NCBI GenBank assembly: GCA_963850915.1
Contig: CAWKND010000005.1
Coordinates: forward strand, 1,116,001 to 1,180,000
Direction: 5' to 3'
Source of the DNA: CAVTWH01 sp963850915
Lineage (GTDB): Bacteria; Actinomycetota; Actinomycetes; Mycobacteriales; Micromonosporaceae
Length of the DNA stretch: 64,000 bases
Position 1 is the first letter of the stretch; each line of letters starts with the position of its first letter. Below are positions 1 through 8,817 of this stretch, piece by piece. Under the pieces are notes generated by a model. It was not told the DNA's origin and ran no database searches. It was given only the letters and a program-made list of their open reading frames with translations. The position numbers and the translations under genes were made by a program.

Positions 1-1
1 C

Positions 2-661
2 CCGGCCGGCCGGGTGGTCTCGTACGAGCAGCGGCCCGACTTCGCCGAGATCGCCAAGCGCAACGTGGAGGCGTTCTTCGGCGGTCCGCAGGAGCCCTGG
101 CAGCTGCACGTCGGGGACGTGGCCGAGTGCCCGGAGACCGGCTTCGACCGGATCATCCTGGACATGCTCACCCCGTGGGAGATCCTCGACCTGGTGGAGC
201 GGGCGCTGGTACCCGGGGGGGTGTTCATCGGTTATGTAGCGACTACGCCCCAGCTGTCCGAGTTGGTGGAGGCGCTGCGCGCCCGGGGCGGCTTCACCGA
301 GCCGCGCGCCTGGGAGTCCCTGGTCCGCGACTGGCACGCCGACGGCCTTGCGGTACGCCCCGACCACCGGATGATCGCGCACACCGCGTTCCTGGTCAGC
401 GCCCGTCGGCTGGCTCCCGGGGTGACCGCCCCGCTGCGCCGCCGCAAGCCCAGCAAGGGTGCCGAGGCGTACGCCCTGCAGCGCGCCGCCCGTACCGCCG
501 CTGCCGCACCCGCCCCGCCGGTTGCGCCGGCAGACCCGCCGGCAGACCCCGCGGAGTCGGCAGCAGCGGCGGAGCTGACGGATATCCGGGACATCGGGCC
601 CGGTCAGCCACAATTCAACGAGACAATCGGGGGGTCGGACGACGGGGAGGACACCCGGTAA
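2..661 (+). CDS. trmI: tRNA (adenine-58-N1)-methyltransferase TrmI, 3' part
   Basis: This is the C-terminal portion of a class I SAM-dependent methyltransferase that would make m1A58 in tRNA. The reading frame is open to the left edge, so the N-terminus and the glycine-rich SAM loop are missing. Visible family marks are VVSYEQRPDFAEIAKRNVE just after the lost SAM loop, the catalytic-region motif DRIILDMLTPWE, and the ALVPGGVFIGYVATT strand. The last 70 residues are an Ala/Pro-rich tail after RRRKPSKGAEAY, longer than in compact TrmI proteins and probably disordered. The stop overlaps the next start by one base (TAATG), so the two genes are probably translationally coupled. Its place just before the proteasome genes matches mycobacterial gene order (family knowledge). 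Confidence 0.85.
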   Translation, partial: PAGRVVSYEQRPDFAEIAKRNVEAFFGGPQEPWQLHVGDVAECPETGFDRIILDMLTPWEILDLVERALVPGGVFIGYVATTPQLSELVEALRARGGFTEPRAWESLVRDWHADGLAVRPDHRMIAHTAFLVSARRLAPGVTAPLRRRKPSKGAEAYALQRAARTAAAAPAPPVAPADPPADPAESAAAAELTDIRDIGPGQPQFNETIGGSDDGEDTR

Positions 662-1224
662 TGAGTCACGCCAGCTTCGGCGACCTGCCTGCCGTGTTTC
701 CCGACTGGTCCCCCTACACGGAACTGGACTCGGCGGCACGGGCCTACCTGCGCGACCCGGACATCGCCCTGGAGACGCTGGGTGGGGTACTGCGTGGGGC
801 CACCGTGCTCGGCTTCACCCTGGAGCGCTTCGTCAACGAGGTGAACGGGGTGTGGCAGGAGGTGGTGGTCTGCGACGGTACCCGGCTGATCCTCTGGCAC
901 GGTGAGGACATCCCGCCGGCCGACGCGCCGCACGGCTCGATGACCTCGTCGTTACGGGTCATCCCGCTCTCCGCGGTGACCGAGGTGGGCTGCCGGCGCC
1001 GGCTCACGCGCGGCGCCAACGGCCCGGTCAGAGTCGAGAGCATCGACGTGTACCTGCTGCTCAGCTCACTCGACGAGTCAACCGTCACGGACGACTCGGG
1101 CGCGGTCATCCGGCACGACGCACTGCGCTTCGGCAAGACGCTCGACGACGGCGGCTCCGGTCAGATCACCCGGCTGGACGAGTTCGCCAAGCTGGTGTCC
1201 TCGCTCATCGGTCGCCCGATCTAG
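661..1224 (+). CDS. Conserved actinobacterial hypothetical protein (possibly DUF5998)
   Basis: A 187-residue soluble protein with no signal peptide or membrane segment. It starts at the ATG that overlaps the trmI stop, which argues for one transcript. The sequence alternates short beta-prone segments (VWQEVVVCDGTRLILWHG, SLRVIPLSAVTEVGCRRR, VESIDVYLLLSSL), suggesting a small beta-rich domain. I recall a similar family (DUF5998) in this neighbourhood in actinomycetes, but that assignment is from memory and unproven. No catalytic motif is evident, and I assign no function. Confidence 0.75.
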   Translation: MSHASFGDLPAVFPDWSPYTELDSAARAYLRDPDIALETLGGVLRGATVLGFTLERFVNEVNGVWQEVVVCDGTRLILWHGEDIPPADAPHGSMTSSLRVIPLSAVTEVGCRRRLTRGANGPVRVESIDVYLLLSSLDESTVTDDSGAVIRHDALRFGKTLDDGGSGQITRLDEFAKLVSSLIGRPI

Positions 1225-1252
1225 TCGCCCGATCTGATCGTCCGCCCGATCT
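1213..1252 (+). repeat. Three copies of a 10-bp repeat across a stop codon
   Basis: The decamer CGCCCGATCT occurs at 1213-1222, 1226-1235 and 1243-1252. The first copy encodes the last residues of the preceding gene and the next two lie just past its stop, so the 3' end of the gene seems to have been duplicated. Confidence 0.8.
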
Positions 1253-1314
1253 AGGACTCTCCGCCGGGTCTGGTGGCGACTGTCCGATCCTGCACAGTTC
1301 GCGCTTCGGCGGCG

Positions 1315-1608
1315 TCAGTCCTCGGCGTCCGGACCGGCGATCTCGACGTCATCCTGGGCACGCAGTACGTGGATGCAGTCGCCCGGGCACTCCTTGGCGG
1401 CGTCGATCACGTCCAGCCGCAGGTGTGCCGGTACGTCCGTGCGGGCCCCCGCCGCCAGCTGCAGCTCGCCGTCGGTGCCCTTGACGTACGCCAGCCCGTC
1501 GACGTCGAACTCGAAAACTTCGGGGGCGTACTGGACACACAGCCCGTCGCCGGTGCACAGTTGCTGATCAACCCATACTCGCAGGTCAGCGTCGGTCTGC
1601 ACGGTCAT
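1315..1608 (-). CDS. Single-cluster ferredoxin
   Basis: A 97-residue acidic small ferredoxin and electron carrier. The Cys pattern is CTGDGLC (Cys18 and Cys24) followed late by CPGDC (Cys74 and Cys78), with the usual YAPEVFEFDVDG stretch between. The C-x5-C...CP layout is that of the 3Fe-4S/4Fe-4S one-cluster ferredoxins that serve actinobacterial P450s and other oxidoreductases; the extra Cys78 may allow a 4Fe-4S cluster. The start is supported by GGGAGGATGGGGC just upstream. It is divergent from arc. A ferredoxin at this spot is a recurrent feature of actinobacterial arc loci, though its partner is unknown; no P450 is visible nearby. Confidence 0.85.
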   Translation of the reverse strand: MTVQTDADLRVWVDQQLCTGDGLCVQYAPEVFEFDVDGLAYVKGTDGELQLAAGARTDVPAHLRLDVIDAAKECPGDCIHVLRAQDDVEIAGPDAED

Positions 1609-1938
1609 GCCCCATCCTCCCGCCGGCCGGGATCCCGATCCGTCCAGTGTCGGCCGGTGTCGGGTCGTCGACGCGATCGGCGCCCACGTTCCCGGACCGA
1701 CGGTACCTTCCGTCCCGGGGGTACCGGCAGCCGGTCCGCCCGATCGGTCCCGGGCCCGGTGACAGCGGTCCGGCGATAGTTCGCCCGGTTACTGGGAAGT
1801 GGGGACCACGGGCCGGGGTACGGCGGCGAGAATGTTACGGAACAACAAGGTTTTATGACGGTCGGTTCGGCACAAGCCAAGCAGGGCTTGCAGCGGTTAG
1901 TGTTAGAGCCTGGATACAACCCCCCGGGGAGGTGGGAC
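1609..1938. other. Intergenic region between ferredoxin and arc
   Basis: About 330 bases without a convincing gene. It should hold the divergent promoters. The only AT-rich stretch is near 1830-1910. An ATG at 1855 opens the arc frame 28 codons early, but the residues it adds are unlike ARC and it has no Shine-Dalgarno sequence, so I treat it as upstream DNA. Confidence 0.6.
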
Positions 1939-3705
1939 GTGGCACGCAGCGACGACGCGGAAACGCGCGCCGCACGGTGGGAGAAGGAAGCCAACGACCT
2001 TTCCACCCAGGTTGCGTTTCTCCAAGAGGAACTCGCCTTGGTGCGGCGCAAGTTGACGGAGAGCCCCCGACACGTCCGACAGCTCGAGGAGCGTCTTGCA
2101 GCGACGCAGGCTCAACTCGCACGGCTGACGGAGAACAACGAACGGTTGGTGGCCACCCTCAAGGAGGCCCGGGCGCAGATCGTCACCTTGAAAGAGGAGA
2201 TCGACCGGCTCGCCCAGCCCCCGAGCGGATACGGCGTGTTCCTGGCCAAGCACGAAGACGGCACCGTGGACGTGTTCACTGGCGGGCGCAAACTGCGCGT
2301 CGCCGTGTCGCCCGCGCTGGACGTCGACGCGCTGCGCCGGGGGCAGGAGGTACTGCTCAACGACGCACTCAACATCGTCGACGCGTTCGGCTTCGAACGC
2401 GCCGGTGAAGTGGTGATGCTGAAGGAGATCCTCGAAGGCGGCGACCGGGCACTGGTCATCTCGCACGCCGACGAGGAGCGGGTGGTGCACCTGGCGGACA
2501 CCCTTTCGGATGTACCGCTACGCGCCGGTGACTCGCTACTCATCGAGCCCCGCTCTGCCTACGCCTACGAGCGCGTACCGAAGAGCGAGGTCGAGGAGCT
2601 GGTGCTGGAGGAGGTACCCGACGTCGACTACTCCGACATCGGTGGCCTGACCCGGCAGATCGAGCAGATCCGCGACGCGGTGGAGCTGCCCTTCCTGCAC
2701 GCCGAGCTGTTCCGTGAGCACCAGCTGCGCCCGCCCAAGGGCGTACTGCTCTACGGTCCGCCCGGCTGCGGCAAGACCCTGATCGCGAAGGCGGTGGCCA
2801 ACTCGCTGGCCAAGAAGATCGCCGAGCGGCGTGGTGAGGAGAAGCAGACCAGCTACTTCCTCAACATCAAGGGTCCTGAGCTGCTCAACAAGTACGTCGG
2901 CGAGACTGAGCGGCACATCCGGCTGATCTTCCAGCGGGCTCGCGAGAAGGCCTCCGAGGGTACCCCGGTGATCGTGTTCTTCGATGAGATGGACTCGATC
3001 TTCCGGACCCGTGGCTCGGGCGTCTCCTCCGACGTGGAGAACACCATCGTTCCCCAGTTGCTGTCGGAGATCGACGGTGTCGAGGGCCTGGAGAACGTGA
3101 TCGTGATCGGTGCCTCCAACCGGGAGGACATGATCGACCCGGCCATCCTGCGCCCGGGCCGGTTGGACGTGAAGATCAAGATCGAGCGTCCGGACGCCGA
3201 GGCGGCCCGCGACATCTTCAGCAAGTACATCCTGACCGGGCTCCCGCTCAACGCGGACGACCTGGCCGAACATGGCGGCGACGCACTCGCCTGCGTCGGC
3301 GCGATGATCGAGGCGACCGTGCTCCGGATGTACTCGGAGACCGAGGAGAACCGCTTCCTCGAGGTCACCTACGCCAACGGGGACAAGGAAGTCCTCTACT
3401 TCAAGGACTTCAACTCCGGCGCCATGGTGCAGAACATCGTCGACCGGGCGAAGAAGATGGCCATCAAGGAGTTCCTCTCCAACGGCCGCAAGGGGCTGCG
3501 CCTGCAGCACCTGCTCGACGCCTGCGTCGATGAGTTCCGGGAGAACGAAGACCTGCCGAACACCACCAACCCGGACGACTGGGCCCGGATCTCCGGCAAG
3601 AAGGGCGAGCGGATCGTCTACATCCGCACGCTCATCTCCGGTGGCAAGGGCGCGGAGGCGGGCCGCTCCATCGAGACGGCCACCAACACCGGGCAGTACC
3701 TGTAA
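1939..3705 (+). CDS. arc: Proteasome-associated AAA+ ATPase ARC (Mpa)
   Basis: Hexameric unfoldase that recognises pupylated proteins through its N-terminal coiled coil and threads them into the 20S proteasome. The chosen GTG (1939) follows GGGGAGG by 8 bases and yields VARSDDAETRA, 588 residues. Domain order is: coiled coil about residues 10-95, tandem OB-type region about 95-215, AAA+ domain with Walker A GPPGCGKT at 273-280 and Walker B FFDEMD near 347-352, then arginine-finger region NREDMIDPAILRPGRLD. The last residues are GQYL, the penultimate-Tyr tail that docks into the proteasome alpha ring to open the gate. A strong hairpin follows at 3726, so arc is probably its own transcription unit. 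Confidence 0.97.
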   Translation: MARSDDAETRAARWEKEANDLSTQVAFLQEELALVRRKLTESPRHVRQLEERLAATQAQLARLTENNERLVATLKEARAQIVTLKEEIDRLAQPPSGYGVFLAKHEDGTVDVFTGGRKLRVAVSPALDVDALRRGQEVLLNDALNIVDAFGFERAGEVVMLKEILEGGDRALVISHADEERVVHLADTLSDVPLRAGDSLLIEPRSAYAYERVPKSEVEELVLEEVPDVDYSDIGGLTRQIEQIRDAVELPFLHAELFREHQLRPPKGVLLYGPPGCGKTLIAKAVANSLAKKIAERRGEEKQTSYFLNIKGPELLNKYVGETERHIRLIFQRAREKASEGTPVIVFFDEMDSIFRTRGSGVSSDVENTIVPQLLSEIDGVEGLENVIVIGASNREDMIDPAILRPGRLDVKIKIERPDAEAARDIFSKYILTGLPLNADDLAEHGGDALACVGAMIEATVLRMYSETEENRFLEVTYANGDKEVLYFKDFNSGAMVQNIVDRAKKMAIKEFLSNGRKGLRLQHLLDACVDEFRENEDLPNTTNPDDWARISGKKGERIVYIRTLISGGKGAEAGRSIETATNTGQYL

Positions 3706-3725
3706 CCGCACCACGCTCTGTGACC

Positions 3726-3762
3726 GCTCGCGCGGCCGGGTTCTCCACCCGGCCGCGCGAGC
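3726..3762 (+). terminator. Intrinsic terminator after arc
   Basis: A perfect 15-bp inverted repeat (GCTCGCGCGGCCGGG and its complement) encloses the 7-base loop TTCTCCA and is followed by GTCTGTTTGT. It lies 21 bases past the arc stop. Confidence 0.85.
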
Positions 3763-3861
3763 GTCTGTTTGTGCTGGGGCTGCTGGGAATACCGGCATTC
3801 GATGTCGCGCCAGCACGCGGGTAGAGTGAGCCGACCCCCGTTCAAGGAGCCGACCCCTCGT

Positions 3862-5954
3862 ATGTCCGCCCCGATCACCACCTCCGCGCCGCCGCGCCCG
3901 GCCCCACCGGTCACATCCGGTAGCCGCCGGCGGCGCTGGCCCGTACTTGTCGCACTCGCTGCGGCCGGCTGGCTGGTGGCCGGCCTGGCGCAGTGGCTGC
4001 GGGTGGACTGGGTACTGCTGATCATCACGGTGGTCGCCCTGGCCGGGCTGCTGCGCGGCGGGCGTGGACCGGTCGCCCGGGTGGTACTGGCGGTGGCGCT
4101 GCTCTACTCGGCCACCTGCGTGGTGGGGCTGCTGTTCTCGGTGTGGCCGTGGCACCTGGCGCCGGTACCGGTCGCCGGGCTCGGCTTCACCGTGCTGGCC
4201 CTGGGGTACGGCATCTCCGGCCGGCGGTTCGCCATTCCGCGCCCGGGCAGTTCCGACGTCGCCACCCTGGCCGGTGCCGTGACCGTCGCGGTGGTGGCGC
4301 TGTGGCCACTGGTACAGCGCGGGCCTGGTCGGCGGCTGGCGATGTTCATGCACGTCGAGGACTTCCTGCGGCACATGCTCATGTACGACGGGATCCGCGA
4401 GTCCGGCGGCTACATGTTCGTCAACCAGACGACGGCACTGCACGTGACCGGGGGCATCGGGTACTTCACCTATCCGACCGGGTCGCACTTCGTGTTCGCG
4501 CTGACCGAGAACTTCCTGCGCTCGGGTACCGCCGCGGGTTCGGCGACCGCCTGGGCCGGCGACTACGTCTGGCTCTTCGCGGCCTCCTACATCTGGCTCG
4601 GCCTGTCGGTCCTGTGGGGCGTGCGGCACGTGGCCGGTCCGGGCGCGACCGGCTGGCGCTCCGTACCGGTCACCGCGCTGGTGACGGTGCTGCTCGCGTT
4701 CGGCCCGCCGATCCGGGTCTTCGACCGGGGCTACCCGCAGGAGACCACCGCCCTCGCGCTGGTGGCCGTCCTGGTGGCGCTGTGCGCCCGCCCGCTGGCC
4801 CGCACCCGCGACCAGGTGGTACTGGTCGGCGCGCTGCTGGCCGGCATCTCCTTCAGCTACTACCTCTTCCTGCCGGTGGCGCTGGCGTTCACCGTCGGCT
4901 GGCTGGTGGCGCACCGGCGGCGGCTGCTGCGGCACTGGCTGGTGGTCGTGCTGACCACGCTGGCCAGCATCGCCGGGATGGCGGTCATTCCGGGACTCAA
5001 CTGGAAGTACGCGCCGCCCGGTGCGGTACTGCTGCAACAGGGGCAGGTGGCGCCGGTACCCGTGGTGGCCTGGCTGCCGATGGTCGTGTTCGCCGCGGCG
5101 GCCGTGATCGCCCAGATCATCCGCGGCCGGCAGGCGGCCCGGCTGGTCACCTGGGCCGACGGCGTCCCCCGGATCCCCACCCAGGCGCCCCGGGCGGACG
5201 GGGCCGGGCACACCCCGGCGCCGCTGCCGCGTGGTCTCACCCGCTCGTCATGGCGCTGGCTGACCGGCTTGTCGGTGGGCTGGGTGGGGCTGCTGGGGCT
5301 GTCGGCGAGCGTGTTCCTGGTCCTGGCTGTCGCCGCGTACCAGCAGGCCAAGGGGGGTGCCGACTACTTCGACGTGAAGCTCAAGCACCAACTCATGATC
5401 GTCTGCCTGGTGCTGTTCGGCGGCCTCACCCTGCTGCTCGGTCGGCTCGCCGGCTGGGCCAAACAGCGCTACCCCGCGCTGTCCCGGCCGATGGCAAGTC
5501 CCGCGCTGGCGGCCGGCCTGGTCGTCGTACTGGCGCTCGGGGTGGTCGTGGCACCGCGTGGCGCCGCGCCGGCAAGGCGTACGCCCGGGGGATCACCACC
5601 GAGCGCCCGGCGGCGGGGGAGTACGCCTACCGGGCGTACGCGGCCTACCCACGCCCAGACGGGACAATCACCGTACTGCTCGTCGACAACCCGTGGTCCA
5701 CCTACATGAGCACCGTCTACCTGGGCATCTTCCAGCACAACTACCCGCCCCAGTACGGCTTCGCCTACCAGCTGCGCCCGTGGACCGGGCCGCACCCGCT
5801 CGCCGACGTCGAGCAGACGGTGACCGCCAGTAACCTGCCGGTGCGCATCTACGTCGACGATCCGGGCAACCGGGCCGCGCTGTCGGCGTTCGCCGCCACG
5901 CTGCCGGCCGGAAAGCTCACCGTGCTCGACCCGGCAAACCTGCCACCGGCGTAG
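3862..5954 (+). pseudogene. Arabinosyltransferase-like (AftA-type) GT-C membrane protein, frameshifted
   Basis: A large polytopic membrane protein with at least ten hydrophobic segments followed by a soluble C-terminal domain, the layout of GT-C glycosyltransferases that use decaprenyl-phospho-sugars. A loop after the fourth or fifth helix reads MFMHVEDFLRHMLMYDGI, and a later part has FTYPTGSHFVFA. The C-terminal domain contains VDNPWSTYMSTVYLGIF and QYGFAYQLRPWTGPH. Overall layout and length (about 697 residues) resemble AftA, the galactan arabinofuranosyltransferase, but this is recalled, not searched. The start ATG has AAGGAGC 12 bases upstream. The frame breaks between about 5550 and 5575 (one base missing, frame 1 to 3); both halves are otherwise well preserved, so an assembly error is likely. 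It sits between arc and dop. Confidence 0.6.
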
Positions 5955-6028
5955 CCACCCGACAGTCGTAATTCACGCCGCGCCGGTAACCGCGTACCGG
6001 GCGGCCGGTCGCGCCCAGCGCTACCGGA

Positions 6029-6034
6029 TACGCT
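6029..6034 (+). promoter_or_regulatory. Leaderless -10 element of dop (TACGCT)
   Basis: TACGCT ends 6 bases before the dop ATG at 6041. There is no Shine-Dalgarno sequence between, so transcription probably starts at or next to the start codon. Confidence 0.55.
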
Positions 6035-6040
6035 CGACCT

Positions 6041-7546
6041 ATGAGCGTGCGCCGGGTCATGGGTACCGAGATCGAATATGGCATCTCCGTCCCCGGGCAG
6101 CCGGGGGCTAATCCGATGGTGACCTCGTCGCAGATCGTCAATGCCTACGGCGCCCGCCCCGAGCTTTCCCGCAACGGCCGGGCCCGCTGGGACTACGAGG
6201 AGGAGTCGCCGCTGCGCGACGCGCGCGGCTTCACCTACTCCGGTGCCCTGTACGACCCCTCGGAGGCGCTCGCCGACGAGGATCTGGGGCTGGCCAACGT
6301 GATACTGACCAACGGCGCCCGGCTCTACGTCGACCACGCGCACCCGGAGTACTCCACGCCCGAGGTGACAAACCCGCGCGACGCGGTGCTGTGGGACAAG
6401 TCCGGCGAGCGGGTGATGGCCGAGGCGGCCCGCCGCGCCGCGACGATCCCCGGCGCCGCCCCGATCCACCTGTACAAGAACAACACCGACAACAAGGGCG
6501 CCTCGTACGGGGCGCACGAGAACTACCTGATGAAGCGGCAGACTGCGTTCGCCGACATCGTCCAGTACCTCACCCCGTTCTTCGTGACCCGGCAGATCGT
6601 GTGCGGCGCCGGGCGGGTGGGAACCGGCCAGGACGGCCAGACGCCCGGCTTCCAGATCTCCCAGCGGGCCGACTTCTTCGAGGTCGAGGTGGGGCTGGAG
6701 ACCACTCTCAAGCGGCCGATCATCAACACCCGGGACGAGCCGCACTCCGACGCCGACAAATATCGCCGGCTGCACGTGATCATCGGCGACGCCAACCTGT
6801 CGGAGATTTCCACCTACCTCAAACTCGGTACCACCGCGCTGATCCTGGAGATGATCGAGCAGAAGGCGCTCGGTACCGACCTGGGCATCGCCGATCCGGT
6901 CACCGAGCTGAAGAACGTCAGCCATGACCCGACGCTGACCCACCGGGTGAAGATGCGCGACGGCCGCCGGCTCACCGCCCTCGACGTGCAGTGGGCGTTC
7001 TTCGAGCGGGCCCGGGCCTTCATGGACAGCCGGGGCAGCGACGAGCAGACCGAGGACGTACTGGCCCGCTGGGAGTCGATCCTCGACCGGCTCTCCAGCG
7101 ATCCGATGCGCTGCGCCGATGAGCTCGACTGGGTGGCGAAACTGCGGCTGCTGGAGGGCTACCGGGAGCGGGAGGAGCTCGGCTGGTCCTCGCCGAAGCT
7201 GCAACTGGTCGACCTGCAGTACTCCGACGTACGGCCGGAGAAGGGGCTCTACCACCGGCTGGTGGCCCGGGGCTCGATGAAGACGCTGTTCACCCCGGAG
7301 GAGGTACGGCACGCGATGACCGAACCGCCGGAGGACACCAGGGCGTACTTCCGGGGCCGCTGCATCGCGCAGTACCCGTCCGAGGTGGTCGCCGCCAGCT
7401 GGGATTCGGTGATCTTCGACGTGGGCCGGGAGTCGCTGGTCCGGGTCCCGATGATGGAGCCGCTGCGGGGTACCCGCGCCCACGTGGGTGCCCTGTTCGA
7501 CAAGTGCGTCAGTGCCAAGGATCTGCTGGAAGCGATCACGTCCTGA
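6041..7546 (+). CDS. dop: Deamidase of Pup / depupylase Dop
   Basis: Converts the C-terminal Gln of Pup to Glu so that it can be ligated, and also removes Pup from substrates. It is 501 residues, the normal size, of the carboxylate-amine ligase (glutamine synthetase-like) fold. The N-terminus MSVRRVMGTEIEYGIS carries the ATP/Mg-binding Glu residues; YVDHAHPEYSTPE, LYKNNTDNKGASYGAHENY and INTRDEPHSDADKYRRLHVI are shared with PafA. A loop present in Dop but not in PafA follows the first motif (QPGANPMVTSSQIVN). The substrate, pup, is 81 bases downstream on the same strand, consistent with an operon. Confidence 0.97.
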   Translation: MSVRRVMGTEIEYGISVPGQPGANPMVTSSQIVNAYGARPELSRNGRARWDYEEESPLRDARGFTYSGALYDPSEALADEDLGLANVILTNGARLYVDHAHPEYSTPEVTNPRDAVLWDKSGERVMAEAARRAATIPGAAPIHLYKNNTDNKGASYGAHENYLMKRQTAFADIVQYLTPFFVTRQIVCGAGRVGTGQDGQTPGFQISQRADFFEVEVGLETTLKRPIINTRDEPHSDADKYRRLHVIIGDANLSEISTYLKLGTTALILEMIEQKALGTDLGIADPVTELKNVSHDPTLTHRVKMRDGRRLTALDVQWAFFERARAFMDSRGSDEQTEDVLARWESILDRLSSDPMRCADELDWVAKLRLLEGYREREELGWSSPKLQLVDLQYSDVRPEKGLYHRLVARGSMKTLFTPEEVRHAMTEPPEDTRAYFRGRCIAQYPSEVVAASWDSVIFDVGRESLVRVPMMEPLRGTRAHVGALFDKCVSAKDLLEAITS

Positions 7547-7627
7547 TGGTGACCGCCGCTGTGCCGAATTTGTCGTCGCGCTGAGGTAGGTTCGATCTCA
7601 CCAACCGACGGTTGAGGAGGGGGCACG

Positions 7628-7843
7628 ATGGCAACCAGAGAGCCGGGCGGACAGTCGCAATCCGGTCGCAGCCGCCGGGAAGACGAGGTCGACGAGGTCT
7701 CCACAGAGGCCAGCGCCGAGGTCGCCGAGCGGCACGAGAAGATCTCCGAGGACGTCGACGACCTGCTCGACGAGATCGACTCGGTACTGGAGGAGAACGC
7801 GGAGGAGTTCGTCCGCGGCTACATCCAAAAGGGCGGCCAGTAG
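7628..7843 (+). CDS. pup: Prokaryotic ubiquitin-like protein Pup
   Basis: A 71-residue, mostly disordered acidic tag that is conjugated to lysines of proteasome substrates. The C-terminal half EKISEDVDDLLDEIDSVLEE is the helix-forming part bound by the ARC coiled coil. The C-terminus is YIQKGGQ: Gly-Gly-Gln, so it must be deamidated by Dop before PafA can use it. The start has GAGGAGGGGGC just upstream, a strong ribosome binding site, in contrast to the many leaderless neighbours and consistent with a highly expressed gene. Confidence 0.98.
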   Translation: MATREPGGQSQSGRSRREDEVDEVSTEASAEVAERHEKISEDVDDLLDEIDSVLEENAEEFVRGYIQKGGQ

Positions 7844-7913
7844 TCTCCCGCCACAGACCTCGGCGCACAACCTTGGCGCAACCAGAGAGCTGGCCTACTT
7901 CGAGAGGGGTTCC

Positions 7914-8750
7914 GTGTCCGCGGACTTTGCCACATCCGGTCGTCTGCCCGCCGCCTTCACGATGACGGGGGTCTCCTCGTTCACCGAGTTCCTCGGCGCG
8001 GCGGCGCCTGAGCTGCTGCCCGGGCGACGGCCGTTGCCGCCGGGCGCGGTCGACCTGGCGCCGCACGGGACCACCATCGTGGCGATCAGCTGTGTCGACG
8101 GCGTGGTGATGGCCGGCGACCGGCGGGCCACCATGGGCAACCTGATCGCCAGCCGGGACATCGAGAAGGTACACGCGGCCGACCCGTACTCGCTGGTCGG
8201 CATCGCCGGCACGGCCGGTGTCGGGATCGAGCTGATCAAGCTGTTCCAGGTTGAGCTGGAGCACTACGAGAAGATCGAGGGCACCATGCTCTCGCTCGAC
8301 GGCAAGGCCAACCGGCTGGCCACCATGGTGCGCAACAACCTCGGCGCCGCGATGCAGGGGCTCGCCGTCGTGCCGCTCTTCGCCGGCTTCGACCTGGACG
8401 CGCCGCAGCGTTCCCGGGTGGGGCGGCTGTTCAGCTTCGACATCGCCGGCGGCCTGTACGAGGAGTCCGGCTACGAGGGGATCGGCTCCGGGTCACTGTT
8501 CGCCAAGGCGGCCCTGAAGAAGCGCTGGAAGCCGGGTATCACCGTCGAGGAGGCATCGGTGCTCGCCGTTGAGGCGCTCTACGACGCGGCCGACGACGAC
8601 ACAGCAACCGGTGGCCCCGACGTGATCCGCAAGATCTACCCGATCGTGATGAGCGCGACCGCCGAGGGCACCGTGAAGCTGACCGACGCGCAGACCGCCG
8701 TCATCGCCGAGGCGGTCATCGAGCGGCGCACCGTCAACCCCGGCGGCTGA
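7914..8750 (+). CDS. prcB: 20S proteasome beta subunit
   Basis: Catalytic subunit of the 20S core, an Ntn-hydrolase made as a precursor. Starting from GTG 7914 (GAGAGGGG five bases upstream), the propeptide is 52 residues and processing before Thr53 in HG/TTIVAISC exposes the nucleophile. Downstream marks are VVMAGDRRATMGN, with the conserved Asp and Arg, and later KIYPIVMSATAEG. The 226-residue mature part is normal. It follows pup by 70 bases and precedes prcA, forming the standard pup-prcB-prcA unit. Confidence 0.97.
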   Translation: MSADFATSGRLPAAFTMTGVSSFTEFLGAAAPELLPGRRPLPPGAVDLAPHGTTIVAISCVDGVVMAGDRRATMGNLIASRDIEKVHAADPYSLVGIAGTAGVGIELIKLFQVELEHYEKIEGTMLSLDGKANRLATMVRNNLGAAMQGLAVVPLFAGFDLDAPQRSRVGRLFSFDIAGGLYEESGYEGIGSGSLFAKAALKKRWKPGITVEEASVLAVEALYDAADDDTATGGPDVIRKIYPIVMSATAEGTVKLTDAQTAVIAEAVIERRTVNPGG

Positions 8751-8817
8751 CCCATCGCACTGAGCTCCACTAGCGAGACCCGTTAGTTTTCCAGCCAGAC
8801 AAAGGAGACCGCCCGCC

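Noticed and set aside
1855..1938. An earlier in-frame ATG for arc
   Set aside because: No ribosome binding site, and the added residues do not look like ARC; GTG 1939 has a strong one.
2536..5211. An 891-codon open frame on the minus strand antisense to arc and the membrane gene
   Set aside because: It arises from the high G+C third-position bias of the real genes; its translation is rich in Gln, His, Arg and Asp with no family motif.
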